Below, one piece after another: positions 36,310 through 49,169 of a DNA stretch of 64,000 bases. The notes below the pieces were generated by a model. It saw only the letters and a program-made list of their open reading frames with translations. It was not told where the DNA came from and did not search any database. A program made the translations under genes and the position numbers. Location of the stretch: positions 38,272-102,271 of the forward strand of contig JAXGGA010003456.1 in NCBI GenBank assembly GCA_038373865.1. Direction: 5' to 3'. This DNA comes from Uloborus plumipes. Taxonomy: Eukaryota; Arthropoda; Arachnida; Araneae; Uloboridae. How positions within the stretch are numbered: position 1 is the first letter of the stretch; each line of letters starts with the position of its first letter.

Positions 36310-37706
36310 AACTCGTGTTTGTGAAAATTGCAACACCATGAAGGAATCGCATATTTGAATGAAATTCAATACACAGCTGAGTGATCATGGTACAAATAAA
36401 TGATTAAACTTAGAAAGCCAACTAACAATAAAAAATATTGAAATTAGTATTTTGTGTAGCCATCACGCTCTGCAATAAGTGCTGCTACGCGACGTGGCAT
36501 GGAGTCAAACACGTTTTTTATGTCTGCCTGATCAAGAGCATTCCATACTGTTTGTATGCGTCGTCTGTAGAAGCAACAAGACGAGGATCATGAACGAGAC
36601 GCCGACCAACGAAATCCCAAACATTTTCAATCGGCGACATATCCGGGGAATACGCTGGCTAGGGAAGAAGCTGTACCTGCTGTGATGCACGGGAGGATTG
36701 AGCAGTCCTAGCGACATGAGGACGGGCATTATCCTGCTGAAATACCAGGCAAACCTTGAAGGAAGGGGGCAGCTTGGGGCTGTAGAACTACACTGATATA
36801 CCGGTTGCTATTCAGGTTACCCACAATCCGTAGCAACTAAGATCATCCGTGATATGATATGGCACTCCAGACCATGACTCCAGGTGTTCGTTCACTGCGA
36901 CGTTCGATAATGTACTCTGGAAGGTGGCGTTCCCAGACATAGCGTCGGACGCGAATGCGCCATGGTGCCCCAAATTAAAGCAGGATTCGTCAAAAAACAC
37001 AACATACTGCCAATCAGCACGCCAGTTCTTATGCTAGTTGGCCCATTGTAGCCGCAGGCGGCGATGGTTTAGCGTGAGGGGGATCCTGTATAAAGGAATC
37101 CTTGTGCGCAGTCCACGCTGCAGCAGACGTCTACGAATTGATGAAGCACACAATATAACTCCTGTAGCTGTTGACCACTGTGCTGCCAGTTGTCAAGAAG
37201 AAGCTGTACGGTCCGTCAGCACTAAGCGGATCAGGTGTCTATCATCGCGCGCTGACGTCACATTTCGGGGTCCACTCCCGGATTTCCGAGGTGTCCGACA
37301 CTCGTCCATTCACTGCTTCCAAACACGCATCACCGTGCTGCTGTTACGCTGCACACGAGCGGCTACTTCACGATAAGACAATCCAGCTTCACGAAGGCCG
37401 ATGATCCTCCCCCGTTTAAACTCTATAAGTTGTTGAAACCTCGCTCTATTTCGGCGAAGAGGCATAAGCAACATCTGATCTAACGTTTATCACAAGCAGA
37501 TAACCACCTATAACCATACAGGCCTTGCTGCAACAGTCTATTTATTCGGATAAATCTTGCGCTCAAACGACGCTGCTCAGCGTACGCATGCGCTACGCAT
37601 CTGAAATTCTAATCATTTGCATATCATACCCTACTTTGCATTTTCTGAAAATTTCAGCCCATTCGCGCCGTCCTTCATGGTGTTGCAATTTTCAAAAACA
37701 TGAGCT
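36310..37706 (-). mobile_element. Degenerate Tc1 (DD34E) transposon, copy 2
   Basis: The ends AACTCGTGTTTGTGAAAATT and …AATTTTCAAAAACATGAGCT are inverted and match copy 1 at 19149. TA flanks both sides (36308-36309 and 37707-37708). The 1397-bp body aligns with copy 1 throughout, for example the stretch at about 37100-37290. Confidence 0.8.
36600..37464 (-). pseudogene. Tc1 transposase pseudogene, copy 2
   Basis: Pieces of the same transposase as copy 1 occur in several frames. The first catalytic Asp is kept here (FFDESCF), unlike copy 1, but frameshifts, missing bases and stops break the frame, including a stretch after FFDES that no longer reads as transposase. It is inactive. Confidence 0.75.
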
Positions 37707-37739
37707 TAGTTTTACCATTTGCAATATTTAAAAAAAATG

Positions 37740-38870
37740 AAAAATCTAAAAAAAATTAAAAATTTCAAAACATCAGGCCAAATGCGCACACTAAAGATGA
37801 CGTCGCAAAAGTGAAATATTTTACCGAATTGTTACGTAGCCTCATTCACATTACATGAAAGGTACCTGTTTACGAAAATCAAAAGTTCATTTTTTTCGCT
37901 CCACACTAATGCATAACATACCACAACCGTAGGTGCCACAAGAAAAACTGGGAAAAGATTATCCCGAATTGGCGGATGATTCAGAAGATATAAAACGAAG
38001 TAATTGTAAAGCAGAGGAATACAAGGAAGATCATCTATTCATACACAAAAATCATGCGTGGTAAGTGCACCTATGTTATAGATATGCACCACAAATGGAT
38101 AACTGCTTCAAAATATAAATATAGTAATATTTAGTTCCCCAGCTAGGTGTTTTCCCTCCAAAAAATATGGGAATAATTTTAGGGGGTCCACCTTTCTCTA
38201 AAAATGTCTTATTGCGTTAATTTTTTGACGACCGTATTCGTTTCAGGTGCAGTATTCCATCTAGGTGCACTTACATTCATTCATTTTAAACTGTCCAGAT
38301 TTTTTTCCTTATTTTATTTTTATTTTTCATAGTACGTTTACGGTATGACCTTTGTATATACAATATATTTCTGAATTTCATCAAGGACCACTTTAGATTT
38401 ATAGAGACAAAATGTAAATTAGCATTTCATGACTGTTATTTCCATTTTATTGGTACATTTTAAAATATAACAAGAATTTTAAGCAATTAAACAGAGGCGA
38501 AAATGTTGACAACTTTCTAACCTAGCCCATATATTCGCACCATATCCATAAAAATACTTGTCTACTTTTCACGTAGGTCAAATTAATTAATAATTAAAAA
38601 GATATATCAACTGATGAAGTACATTTTGAAAATAGCTTTATGTTTATTTTCATTTTAAACGAAATCTTCAAACTTAATGCATTTTGCCTGCATCCGAAAA
38701 AAAGCTTTTTATCACAGATTCGTCTTTGCTTATGTATTTATATTTATCAATGTTTACTTTTATGCTCAGATAAACGATTCTCTCACAACAATGCAGCATT
38801 GCTTTTTGTAAAAAGAATATCTTTTATGTAATTTCGACCGTTTGAAGTCCTTTTCAATCACTGAAACTTA
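37740..38870. other. Dscam intron, nothing recognised
   Basis: AT-rich sequence between the dead Tc1 copy and the donor of the second-half Ig2 exon. No repeat ends or coding motif seen. Confidence 0.5.
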
Positions 38871-38871
38871 C

Positions 38872-39021
38872 CTGTAACGATGATTTTCCCCGCGCTGAGG
38901 CTTGTCACCATTTCTCCCGTTAATTTATGTCGAGTTTGACATCTGTAACTCCAGTTGGAATCTTTTTCTTGAGTCTCGTGAATCAGAAGCTCTCCAGAAC
39001 GAAGCACGGTGTATGATCTCG
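38872..39021 (-). CDS. Dscam: Dscam exon encoding second half of Ig domain 2
   Basis: This 150-nt exon follows the acceptor CTTTCCAG and ends before GTAAGT, phase 1 at both sides. It reads ARSYTVLRSGELLIHE, then NWSYRCQTRHKLTGEM and SLSAGKIIVT. The RSGELLIHE and YRCQTRHKLTGE blocks match the conserved end of Dscam Ig2 (PSGELHIRE and YQCRTKHRLTGE in Drosophila, from memory). It corresponds to constant exon 5 of insect Dscam1. The junction codon with the exon at 46244-46405 becomes GCG (Ala), and the last G pairs with AA of the next exon to make Glu. Confidence 0.95.
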
Positions 39022-40850
39022 CTGGAAAGGAAAAGAGAACAAATTTGAAATATTGCATTAGCAGCACTCGGTGACAAGCTGCAATAGAATCTGACAAGCA
39101 CTCACGGTTTCAGCAGTAAATGTGTGGAAGCAAGAATGGAACAACTATCAATTTAGAGACAGGAGTGACGATTGGATTTTGTAGCTTTCACCCAAATTGA
39201 TTTTTCAGCCTTTAAAGATTTATGTTTGCAATACACGAGAGTTTGCTTTGATGCAATATCATATCACCAATTTTTCAAAAATGGAAATAATTGTTGCGAT
39301 AAAGGCATAATATCAGAAATAGATCTTGCATTACAAAAAACGTATTTGCAATCATTTTAGTTTAATGTGCTTCGCATTATTTTGAAACCTCAGTATTTTT
39401 ATTTTTCTGCTTTTAAGCAATAATTTTGATAAACAAAAGTCACTAAAACCATATTAGAAACAATCGTTGAAGTATTGACCACGTTATACATAATGTTTCC
39501 AAACTTTTTGATAAAATAATAATCGTATTTTATCAGCAATTTAAAATTGAGAAAAACTATTTTGCAAGTAAACACTACATTGGTTGTACAGTTTTTTTCT
39601 TGACTCACACTGTAAAAATAATTGTGCACTAAATTTTGGTCACACATTGGGAACGTGTGAAATGAAATACTTTTTTTTGTTGTTGAACGCGTTTGAAATA
39701 TTTTAATTAAGAAAAAAAATGCTCTAACTGCCTGAATGTATTAGTTTAGCCCGCTTAATAGAGTAGCCAATTTGCCCTAAAAGTATTCCAGTAGGCGTGG
39801 CATTACGTTTTCTGAGATCACAACGGCAGCTAACAACAGTTTGGTACATGGAGAACTTATTCATGGAGCGAAGTATTCTTTTAGCCGAAATACCAATGAG
39901 CAGGACCGAGTTTATAACGTATTCGAAATGGTGCTCTATAATAAAATAATTGAACTAATATGTTTGTATAATCTGTTCCGAAGGTTGAAACTTTTCTTTC
40001 AACTATCCCCATTGCACAATCTTTCGTCCAACACGTGATCTTAGCTAGCCCATATTCTTTTTTTTTTTTTTTGCGAACATCACTTTATTCACTTAGTAAG
40101 TTTGCCTTTATGTTTTTTCATTAATCTTTTTGTTTAATAATGTCATCTTTTTTATGTCTCTATATTTCGTAGACCTTTGTCTTGCGGTCTTTGTATTGTA
40201 CCCTGTTATTTGTCTTGTACTGTTTTTATTATCTGTAATGTTTTGGTGTCATCAGTAAATTTGGACATCGACTCCGACGGCCGGCATACGAAAAGACCTG
40301 TCAGTCATACTAGGGTAGTCAGTAGACTCACTCTTTCCGTTCCGAAAGTGTACTAAACGTGTTAAGGATTAGCTGATAAGGAAATTAGTTAAACTTATAG
40401 TATTTGGGAATACATTTGAAGGCGGATCAGAGTCACATTGGAGTACAGGTTGGAGACCAATTGAAAAATGGTGGGGGCCTTTTGCTGCCCCCAAATTGGG
40501 GCAGCAAAGCGCTTCCACCTTTTGCCCAAAATACATTTGGGCACATTTGTGAAATTGTTGCTTTCTTTGTTAAAGCGATGATGGCTTGCAAAAGATCGAT
40601 TGATTGTACTATATACTGATCAATACTGCAAATACAATTTTTTTTAGAATACTGAAAACAAAACGCCGTCTTATTCTACCGAAACGGCGTATTGTTTTCA
40701 TAGTGTTAACCTCAGTTTTTAGAATTTTTCAATATGATTCTACGCAATATTTTTTTATTGGCGTCGTGAATGCCGTTACATAGGATAATCTCAGACCATC
40801 CTTGGTCGAACGCCATCAACTACTCAGAGGTTAATCCTGCCACCGTGAAT
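39022..40850. other. Dscam intron, nothing recognised
   Basis: AT-rich sequence. A small 11-bp-stem hairpin (TTTGCTGCCCC and its inverse) lies at 40481-40508. No second Ig2 half-exon was noticed. Confidence 0.5.
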
Positions 40851-40859
40851 TTTATAGTA

Positions 40860-41277
40860 CATTGTAAAAAATGAATGTTGTTTTTACCGTACAATACAGC
40901 TAATTTTATGGTAACAAACTCTAAAAATTGCTAATTTCACAGTAATAAATTGTAAAATTGTTGCATTTACAGTACTAAACTGTAAAATTGGAAAATTTAC
41001 AATAATGAACTGTAAAATTTACAGTTTATTATCGTGCATTTTACAGTTTTAAACTGGAACCTCAGCTGCCAGTATTATACTGTTGTTTTTACAGTATAAT
41101 ACAGCTACATTTTACGGCAGTAAATTGTAAAATTGTGATAAATCGAATATTGCTGGTTTACAGTAATAAATTCGAAATATGCTAATATTAGTTTGTCACT
41201 GTGCGTTTTATAGTTTTAAACTGGAACCTCTGCTGCCAGTATTATACTGTAAAAAATGTTTATTTTTTTTTGCAGTG
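40860..41277. mobile_element. TA-flanked MITE rich in TTTACAGT motifs, copy 1
   Basis: The right end reads TTTTTTGCAGTG followed by TA; the left end is a degenerate CATTGTAAAAAA after TA. The inside holds many TTTACAGT and ACTGTAAAA blocks and the phrase CTGCCAGTATTATACTGT twice. The same phrases and ends occur in the MITE at 59200-59551. Confidence 0.65.
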
Positions 41278-41750
41278 TATAAGTATTAAGCTAGAATGAG
41301 ATGAGTGTTACATAATATATCATGCGTCTGAGCTGGTAAGAGATGAGTGTGACATAAGTATTTTAAAAAAAGGACCGAAAACGTGTTCTACTAAGTGACT
41401 AAGAAAAGGATAAATTCGTCATCATCTAAAAACATATTCTGTACTGAGCACCGAAGAGAGTTTGAAAAGCATGCGGAACAATTTGAGTGTTTCGAAATGT
41501 GTTTTCGGAAGTGTTCTAAAAACTACTTTTCAAAAATTTCCAGTAAAGAGTGCTAGTTTTTGTGTTGAAAATGTGTTTCAAGATTTGCAGCGTCGACGTG
41601 AAATAGTATGTAAGTTCCTGCCAGCTATGTCTACAGCACCAGATTGATTGAGGTAATTATGCCATTTACCAAAAACGTAAACACATGTGGTTCTGATATT
41701 TACTAGAAAATTGTCCAAAATGAATAACAAAAAAGCACCAATCGCACAAA

Positions 41751-43094
<1,344 letters not shown>

Positions 43095-43109
43095 TATATA
43101 TATATATAT

Positions 43110-45095
43110 TGAACGAATAAGAATTTGAATATTTGGAAAATGTACGAAGATAAAGTCATTTGCTCGATTGCTAACACGAAGAAACAAAGTGTTTTTAAAA
43201 GAAACAAAAACTAGAAAAGGGACAAAATTAATTATTTTTGAAATGAAGTAGCAAACCTAATAAATGTCTTGATATTCCGTGTTTTATAATACTTGAAAGC
43301 GATTTAATTCTGATATTTAAAAGTATGAATTGCAAAATACCTTTTGAAACTGACACTCAAATTTTGTATGTCATAGTGGAAGCAATGATTGCATTTTAAA
43401 TGCATGCATATTCGTAGTATGGATATTTATTTTCTAATGCTTCTTACATTTTAAAAATTACTGATGTAATGACTGTGTTTTATTTGTTTCACAACAACCA
43501 TAATGTTGAAGTGTAATTCAAACTTTTTTCTATCCAATGTGTATATAAAATTTAAATGCATATTGGACAAAAAAAAAAAATGAATTCCATACCAAAAAAA
43601 AAAAAAAAAAACGCAAAAAGAAATAATGAAGTAAATTTATTAAGATTCAAATAACTCTTTTTTTTTTTACACTTGTTTATTAAAATTTCCATTAGACATG
43701 TCAACCGAAAATGCGTTAAAAATGCTAATGTGAAACAAATAATGTAATATAAAAGAGCTGCAACATTTAAAAAATTATTAGAAAAAAATCCAAACAAATT
43801 CTTCAGAGAAAGCTTAAGGTTACGTATTAAAATGATATAATAATATGTTATAATTATAAGGCTAAATATTTATTTAATCACAATTAAATCATAAAATATA
43901 TACCAGTTAACGATTAAATTGTTAACCTCTCTGAAATAAATGCTAAATAAATTACAGTATTTCTCTAGGGAAAAAATAGCTGAAGAACCTTTGTTAGAAG
44001 ATTTGCATTGATTGCGAAACAAAACCTTGAAACAAAAGCTAATAATAGACTACAATATATGTATTTATGTATGTATATTAAAATATTGTTATGTTTTGTA
44101 TGTATTTTTTCACGTATGTTTAGGTATCATACTTAATACATCATAGCACAAAAGCACACCTACTTCTATAAAAAACTAATCATCATGATTATAAAAACCC
44201 TTTTTTTCTTTTTGTAACATTTTAAATATTAGTATATCTTTACGAAATAATTCTTCAACCTTGAAAGACATAAAGTCAAAAAACAAAAGTAGTTTTTCAC
44301 GTTTATAAAAAACAAAGTCAATCTTCTTCCAATGGACACACATTTTCTTTATTATGTGCTGATAAGCACGAAAAATACTCATTACATATACCAGTTTTAG
44401 CAGAAAAGAAGTCTCTACGTTTTAAGAAACGCTCACATTTCAGAAGTAATTTAAACCGTTTTGAGAACTTATGTATACACCCTTGCAGTGTGCTCTTAAG
44501 TCGAATGAAAGGCCAAATGGCGGTTTTCGCTGTAGCGGATCATTCACGTACTTCAGAGAAAGACTGGGTATAAATAATGCTTAGAAGGAAATTCTGTCTT
44601 TCGCTGAATCAGCTCTTCCATTTCTGTCTACGAGAAGCATTATGTATTTTTTTGTATTTTAGTCTCTTACTTGTCTTACAAATTGACCTCAAGATACTTT
44701 AAAGCATTTAAAGACTACCATATGGCATAAAAGTTGTACTTGCTTATTTTTCTTTACAATTTTTTGTTCGAATAAAATCTATAGTACATATTCCTACCGC
44801 CTCCAAAGTTTTTATATAATACCAGTTTCTTTCATTGATACATAATGGTTCTAAACCATTCACGTCGTCTGAAATCAAGTTCTTTTTCTTTCATTTATTT
44901 ATTATTTTTTAATGTTTTTTTAAGTCGTTGTTAAAAACACGTCGTTTAAGTCGTTTATCTAGAATGCGGTAACCCTTTTTTTATGATTTACCATACTTCT
45001 TCAAAGATTCTCACAATACAGGTTCTTTTAAAATATTTAGTATACTTATCATCCTCAATATAACATAATTAAACAGAAAGACGCAATTGACTTTA
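43110..45095. other. Dscam intron, AT-rich
   Basis: About 2 kb with A/T runs (43569-43580 and 43593-43610) and no recognised element or exon. Confidence 0.5.
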
Positions 45096-45103
45096 GTAAT
45101 GTG

Positions 45104-45761
45104 TAGGGACGCACCGATTAATCGGCAGTACCGATTGATGGGCCATAATCGACCACTTCGCCGATTATTTATGATCGGCAAAATTGAGCCGATTAATCGG
45201 CGGAGAAACTATTTTTAATTTTACGAGAAATTATCATAAATAAATTTGTTTACAGTAAACAAATGTAATTTTTTGCAAGATCATAGTAGCAATATTGCAG
45301 AATTTTTCATAGATCGGTATTTTTCTCCTTAACACAGTGCTTTTAGGTGACAATAATTTTCATAAAGAATGAAAGTCTAGGATTAAATGGCTATCAATTA
45401 TTTAAAAACAAAGACAAATTACCTCGCCGCAGCAATATTTATTCGAATTTTCATGTCTAGTTAACAATATGCAACTTTAAAAGCAGCACCATGTAAATTG
45501 ATTCAAAGAAATTTGATGCAAATTTGAAATTATTTCGGGAAAATTAGAAAAAAATAAAAAAAATAAATCATCTCTTAGAAATAAATTAGTCACTATTTCT
45601 AAAATCTAAATTGTGAAAGGAAAAAGAGTGATTGAGAAGTTAGTATGATTAAAAATAATAATCATGATCACTACTCGGCTCTGTCAATTAATCAGCCGAT
45701 TATAAACTGACGATTAATTGGTAATCGGTAATCGGCCAATTTGCTTATCGGTTCATCCCTA
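45104..45761. mobile_element. hAT-like MITE, 658 bp
   Basis: The element begins TAGGGACGCACCGATTAATC and ends GATTA…GGTTCATCCCTA, an inverted TAGGGA(C/T)G(C/A)ACCGAT pair. A perfect 8-bp target duplication GTAATGTG flanks it (45096-45103, 45762-45769). Several further ATCGGC motifs cluster near both ends. It contains no transposase frame. It lies about 480 bp downstream of the first-half Ig2 exon on the gene's strand. Confidence 0.88.
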
Positions 45762-46243
45762 GTAATGTGTATAAATATATGTCCATCCCTAGTCAATTAA
45801 CAATCACATTCTCAGGATAAAAAACTGACTTCGGGTTCGTTGTTCGTCTCTGTAAGACACACACAGATATGCGGAATATTTGCTGGTAGGCGCGAAAATA
45901 CTAGGGTCAGTTGCTTGCAGACTTATGAGAATGTTCCTATTCATTCAGGTTCAAGACGAAACATTGACTTAAAAATAAACTGATGCAAGAAAAAAATATG
46001 CAAATGCATATAGACATGTTTTAAATTCATCGTATGTGTTATTCAACGGCCATCGTTAAAAAGTACTTTTACAATAGATAAATTTAATGAGAAGTTTCAG
46101 TATAAAATTGAAAACGATCGAAGAAAGATTAAGTCTAACAGCACATAAAATGGCCACCCCTGCTACCTAGCTTCAATATAATACATACAGCTTTTTAATT
46201 TTGCAATTAATTATTAGTAAGTAAAAGATTTACAAACATGTAC

Positions 46244-46405
46244 CTTTATTTTCCGTGATCTTGAGCACATGTTCATCATTCCTAATCCAAGAATCAACAA
46301 CAACATATTCACGGACGAACGTTGGGAGGTTGCATTTGAGAACAGCAGTATTCCCTCGAACTACGTAGTCATCATACACTTGTGGGTTGAATCGTTGTTT
46401 TATAA
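46244..46405 (-). CDS. Dscam: Dscam exon encoding first half of Ig domain 2
   Basis: This 162-nt exon starts after the acceptor TTTTTCAG and ends before GTACAT, phase 1 at both sides. It reads IKQRFNPQVYDDYVVRGNTA, then VLKCNLPTFVREYVVVDSWI and ITENK. The VRGNTAVLKC-P-FV--YV-V-SW pattern is the hallmark of the N-terminal half of Dscam Ig2 (VIRGNSAVIKC..PSFV in Drosophila, from memory). In insects this half-domain is the alternatively spliced exon 4. Here I find a single copy, followed by a 7.2-kb intron. No upstream exon (Ig1) was found between 46405 and 64000. Confidence 0.93.
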
Positions 46406-46469
46406 CTGAAAAATAAAAACCCATTTAAATATAATAGGACACATTACACTTCTAGTGATCCACTTCTTA

Positions 46470-46667
46470 GTGATGCAACATCGACTTCGATGCTTTGGAA
46501 ACATCGATGTTCTGCATCCAATGTTTTTTTTCCGAAGGCGATGTTTTTTTACTTCAGAAAAAAAGTCATAAAATATTGAATAAGTATGCATCTCGTTGGA
46601 AAAAGTTTCCTATCATTATCATCGATGTTTTTTTAACTCTCGATGATTTTTTAACATCACTAATTTG
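46470..46667. mobile_element. Possible small MITE with TTAGTGATG ends
   Basis: TTAGTGATGCAACATCGA on the left faces TCGATGATTTTTTAACATCACTAA on the right in inverted orientation in outline (TTAGTGATG / CATCACTAA). The inside repeats CATCGATG-type words. No target duplication was found, so the ends are tentative. Confidence 0.4.
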
Positions 46668-46958
46668 AGTTCACCATATTGCTTGTATTATTGTTTTAAT
46701 CTTCATTATTATGATTTTTACTATTTCTATTATTATTTCAATTCTTCATTTTCGGAAAAAAAATCATAAATTATGCGGTAAAAAATTGAATTGTTAATCA
46801 GAAGTTACAATAGCTTCAAGCTAAGACGTTAAGAGGCCCTCCTTTCTGCGCATTATGTTAAGTCAATAATATTGTAATAGCATTCTTCTTAAGGGTACTT
46901 CTATTAAAGGGTACTTCTATTACATTCTTCTTAATCTTAAGGGTACCATATTCTATTA

Positions 46959-48227
46959 GGGGGACCGGAAAGTAATGTCGTTTTCTTACGCTAAATACAA
47001 ACACATACATTTTTAACGAGTCTTTATTTTTAATCAATGATGTATTCCTCATCATTGTCAATAACCTTTTGCCATCTAGTGAGTAAATTTTCAATCCCTG
47101 ATCGATAAAAATTAATTGGTTTTTCGGCAAAATATCTAGAGATGGCATTTTGGATATCATCCAAATTTGCAAATGTTTTGCCACTTAAAAAGTGTTGCAG
47201 CGCTCGGAATAAGTGGAAATCCGATGGTGCAACATCGGGCGAATATGGTGGATGAGGCAGCACCTCCCACCCCAATTCATTAATTTTTTCTAGAGTTCGC
47301 CTTGCGCAGTGCGGTCTTGCATTATCATGTTGGAGAATGACGCCTTTTCGGTTGACAATCGCTGGCCACTTTTCAATTAAAGATTGATTGACTCGCTGCA
47401 ATTGTTCGCTGTAGAGGTCTGCAGTAACAGTTTGTCCAGGTTTCAGTAATTCAAAATGAACAATGCCGCGAATACTCCACCAAACACACAAAAGCGCTTT
47501 TTTGGGGTGTAAACCTGGCTTAGCAGTACTCCGAGGGATTTCATTTGGAGAGAGCCACTGCCTTTTGCGTTTTGGGTTATCATACAGGACCCATTTCTCA
47601 TCTCCTGTGATCAAGCGATCAAAAAACGCTTCTGTGTTGTGTCGTTGAAGCAATAAGTTGCATGTGATTGATCGGTTAGCCTTATTCTGTTCGGACAGAT
47701 TATGCGGGACCCAAACACCTGCTCTGCTTACTTTCCCAATCTGCTTCAAATGTTCTTGGATGGTCGACCAAGGTTGGTTGAGACTGTTTGACAATTCCTC
47801 GATCGTCTGACACGGATTTGCTTCCACTTCCGCCCTTAACACGTCGTTGTCTAACGTTGATGGTCTTCCTGATCGATACGAGTCGGAAAGATCAAAATTA
47901 CCCGATTTGAACTTGGAAAACCACTTTTGGCATTTACGAATGTCCAGTGCATTTGGATAAACATCGCAAATGTTTTTGGTAGCAACTGTTGCGTTATTTC
48001 CCTTGCGAAACTCAAAGAGCATGCAATGTCGGATGTGTACCTCTTCTGGTATTTGGCTGGCCATTTTACCCAAAATTACAAAAAAAAAAAATGTAATTCA
48101 ATTGTCTATAAGTAAAGAAATCACTATAACCTCACAATGTCTTTGGTACGCCTCTGAACCAAACAATGAGCTGACAAATGACAATCAAGTATTGGCATGC
48201 GGAAACGACATTACTTTCCGGTCCCCC
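46959..48227 (-). mobile_element. mariner transposon, complete
   Basis: Inverted ends of about 26 bp begin GGGGGACCGGAAAGTAATGT, and TA flanks both sides (46957-46958, 48228-48229). At 1269 bp with one intact gene on the minus strand, it has the size and layout of a full mariner. It lies about 550 bp upstream of the first-half Ig2 exon relative to transcription. Confidence 0.92.
47030..48064 (-). CDS. mariner transposase (DD34D), intact
   Basis: A 344-residue frame starting at the ATG at 48064 (MASQIPEEVHIR). The N-terminal region has the paired helix-turn-helix DNA-binding part with the CQKWFSKFKSGNFDLSD and RSGRPS blocks that are typical of mariner. The linker motif WVPHNL is at about residues 118-123. 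The catalytic triad is D155 (ITGDEKW), D247 (QHDNARPH) and D282 (SPDVAPSDFHLF), with 34 residues between the last two. YSPDVAPSD is the usual mariner signature. No stop or frameshift is present, and the length is normal for the family. Confidence 0.94.
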   Translation of the reverse strand: MASQIPEEVHIRHCMLFEFRKGNNATVATKNICDVYPNALDIRKCQKWFSKFKSGNFDLSDSYRSGRPSTLDNDVLRAEVEANPCQTIEELSNSLNQPWSTIQEHLKQIGKVSRAGVWVPHNLSEQNKANRSITCNLLLQRHNTEAFFDRLITGDEKWVLYDNPKRKRQWLSPNEIPRSTAKPGLHPKKALLCVWWSIRGIVHFELLKPGQTVTADLYSEQLQRVNQSLIEKWPAIVNRKGVILQHDNARPHCARRTLEKINELGWEVLPHPPYSPDVAPSDFHLFRALQHFLSGKTFANLDDIQNAISRYFAEKPINFYRSGIENLLTRWQKVIDNDEEYIID

Positions 48228-48254
48228 TAATATTAAAGCTATGCTTCATATAGT

Positions 48255-49160
48255 ATGGGAATGTGGGGCAAAGTGAAATAGTTAACTCACGTATCTCTGA
48301 ATGAGAAAATGAGAAATGTTTTTTGAATATTATTATGCATAAAGAAAAACTAAGGAATTTTGTAATACAATTTGCGTTGAAGTATTATTTTTCATTTTTG
48401 GCAGCTATTTTGTACTTTCAAAAAAATGTGGAAATTTTTCACCTCAAAAAAATATGGGGCAAAGTGAAGTATGCAATATTTTTGTAATAAGAAATTTTCT
48501 GTTCGATGATTTACATTAATTTTCATCAAATGAATAAGTAAGTAAACGAATAAATGAAATTTGAATGAAAAATAAAAGAATAAATAAATAAATAAATGAA
48601 TGGTGAATTAATTAATTAAGGAGAAAAAATAATGATGGAATAAAATAGAGAATGAGCGAGAAAATGAGCGAATGAATAAACAAATAAGTGAATTATTAAG
48701 TAAAATACTGTAGATGAATCAATAAATGAATAAATACGTACGTGATTTAATAAATGAATGCATAAGTTAATGAAATGTGTTATTTCACTTTGCCTCATCC
48801 ACTTTGACACGAGTGCACTTGACAAATTACATTGAACATACAAATCAAAGTATGCTAACTGCAAACTAAATAAGTACTACACTGGACACCAGTAGATCTC
48901 ACTTAATACTTAAAATGGTAATTGCAAAAATTTTATCATGTTATAATAACAAGAAATAGTTTTTGAAAAACTACGAATATTACAATAAGTGTATTAAATT
49001 TTGAAAACGACTCGTATATTTTTTTCGTTAATCTTTAGAGCTGTTTATTTTTTGACAGGAATCAACCATATGTCTAGCAACTTAGTCGGAATAGTGCTTG
49101 GTAGATGGCAATGCACTCTGTGAAAATATTTCACCATTTCCCTTTGCCCTGCATTTCCCT
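48255..49160. mobile_element. Possible old transposon with GGGGCAAAGTGAA ends
   Basis: GGGAATGTGGGGCAAAGTG at 48258 faces an inverted CCCTTTGCCCTGCATTTCCC at about 49139-49158. Further copies of GGGGCAAAGTGAA occur inside (48452, and inverted near 48785). The middle holds a degenerate AATGAATAAATA-type satellite (48540-48790). No transposase remains. The family is not assigned. Confidence 0.4.
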
Positions 49161-49169
49161 ATTTATGTT

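Noticed and set aside
44176..44382. Assorted 60-75-codon frames in AT-rich intron
   Set aside because: Composition and lack of motifs match chance frames; no splice context or conserved residues were seen.
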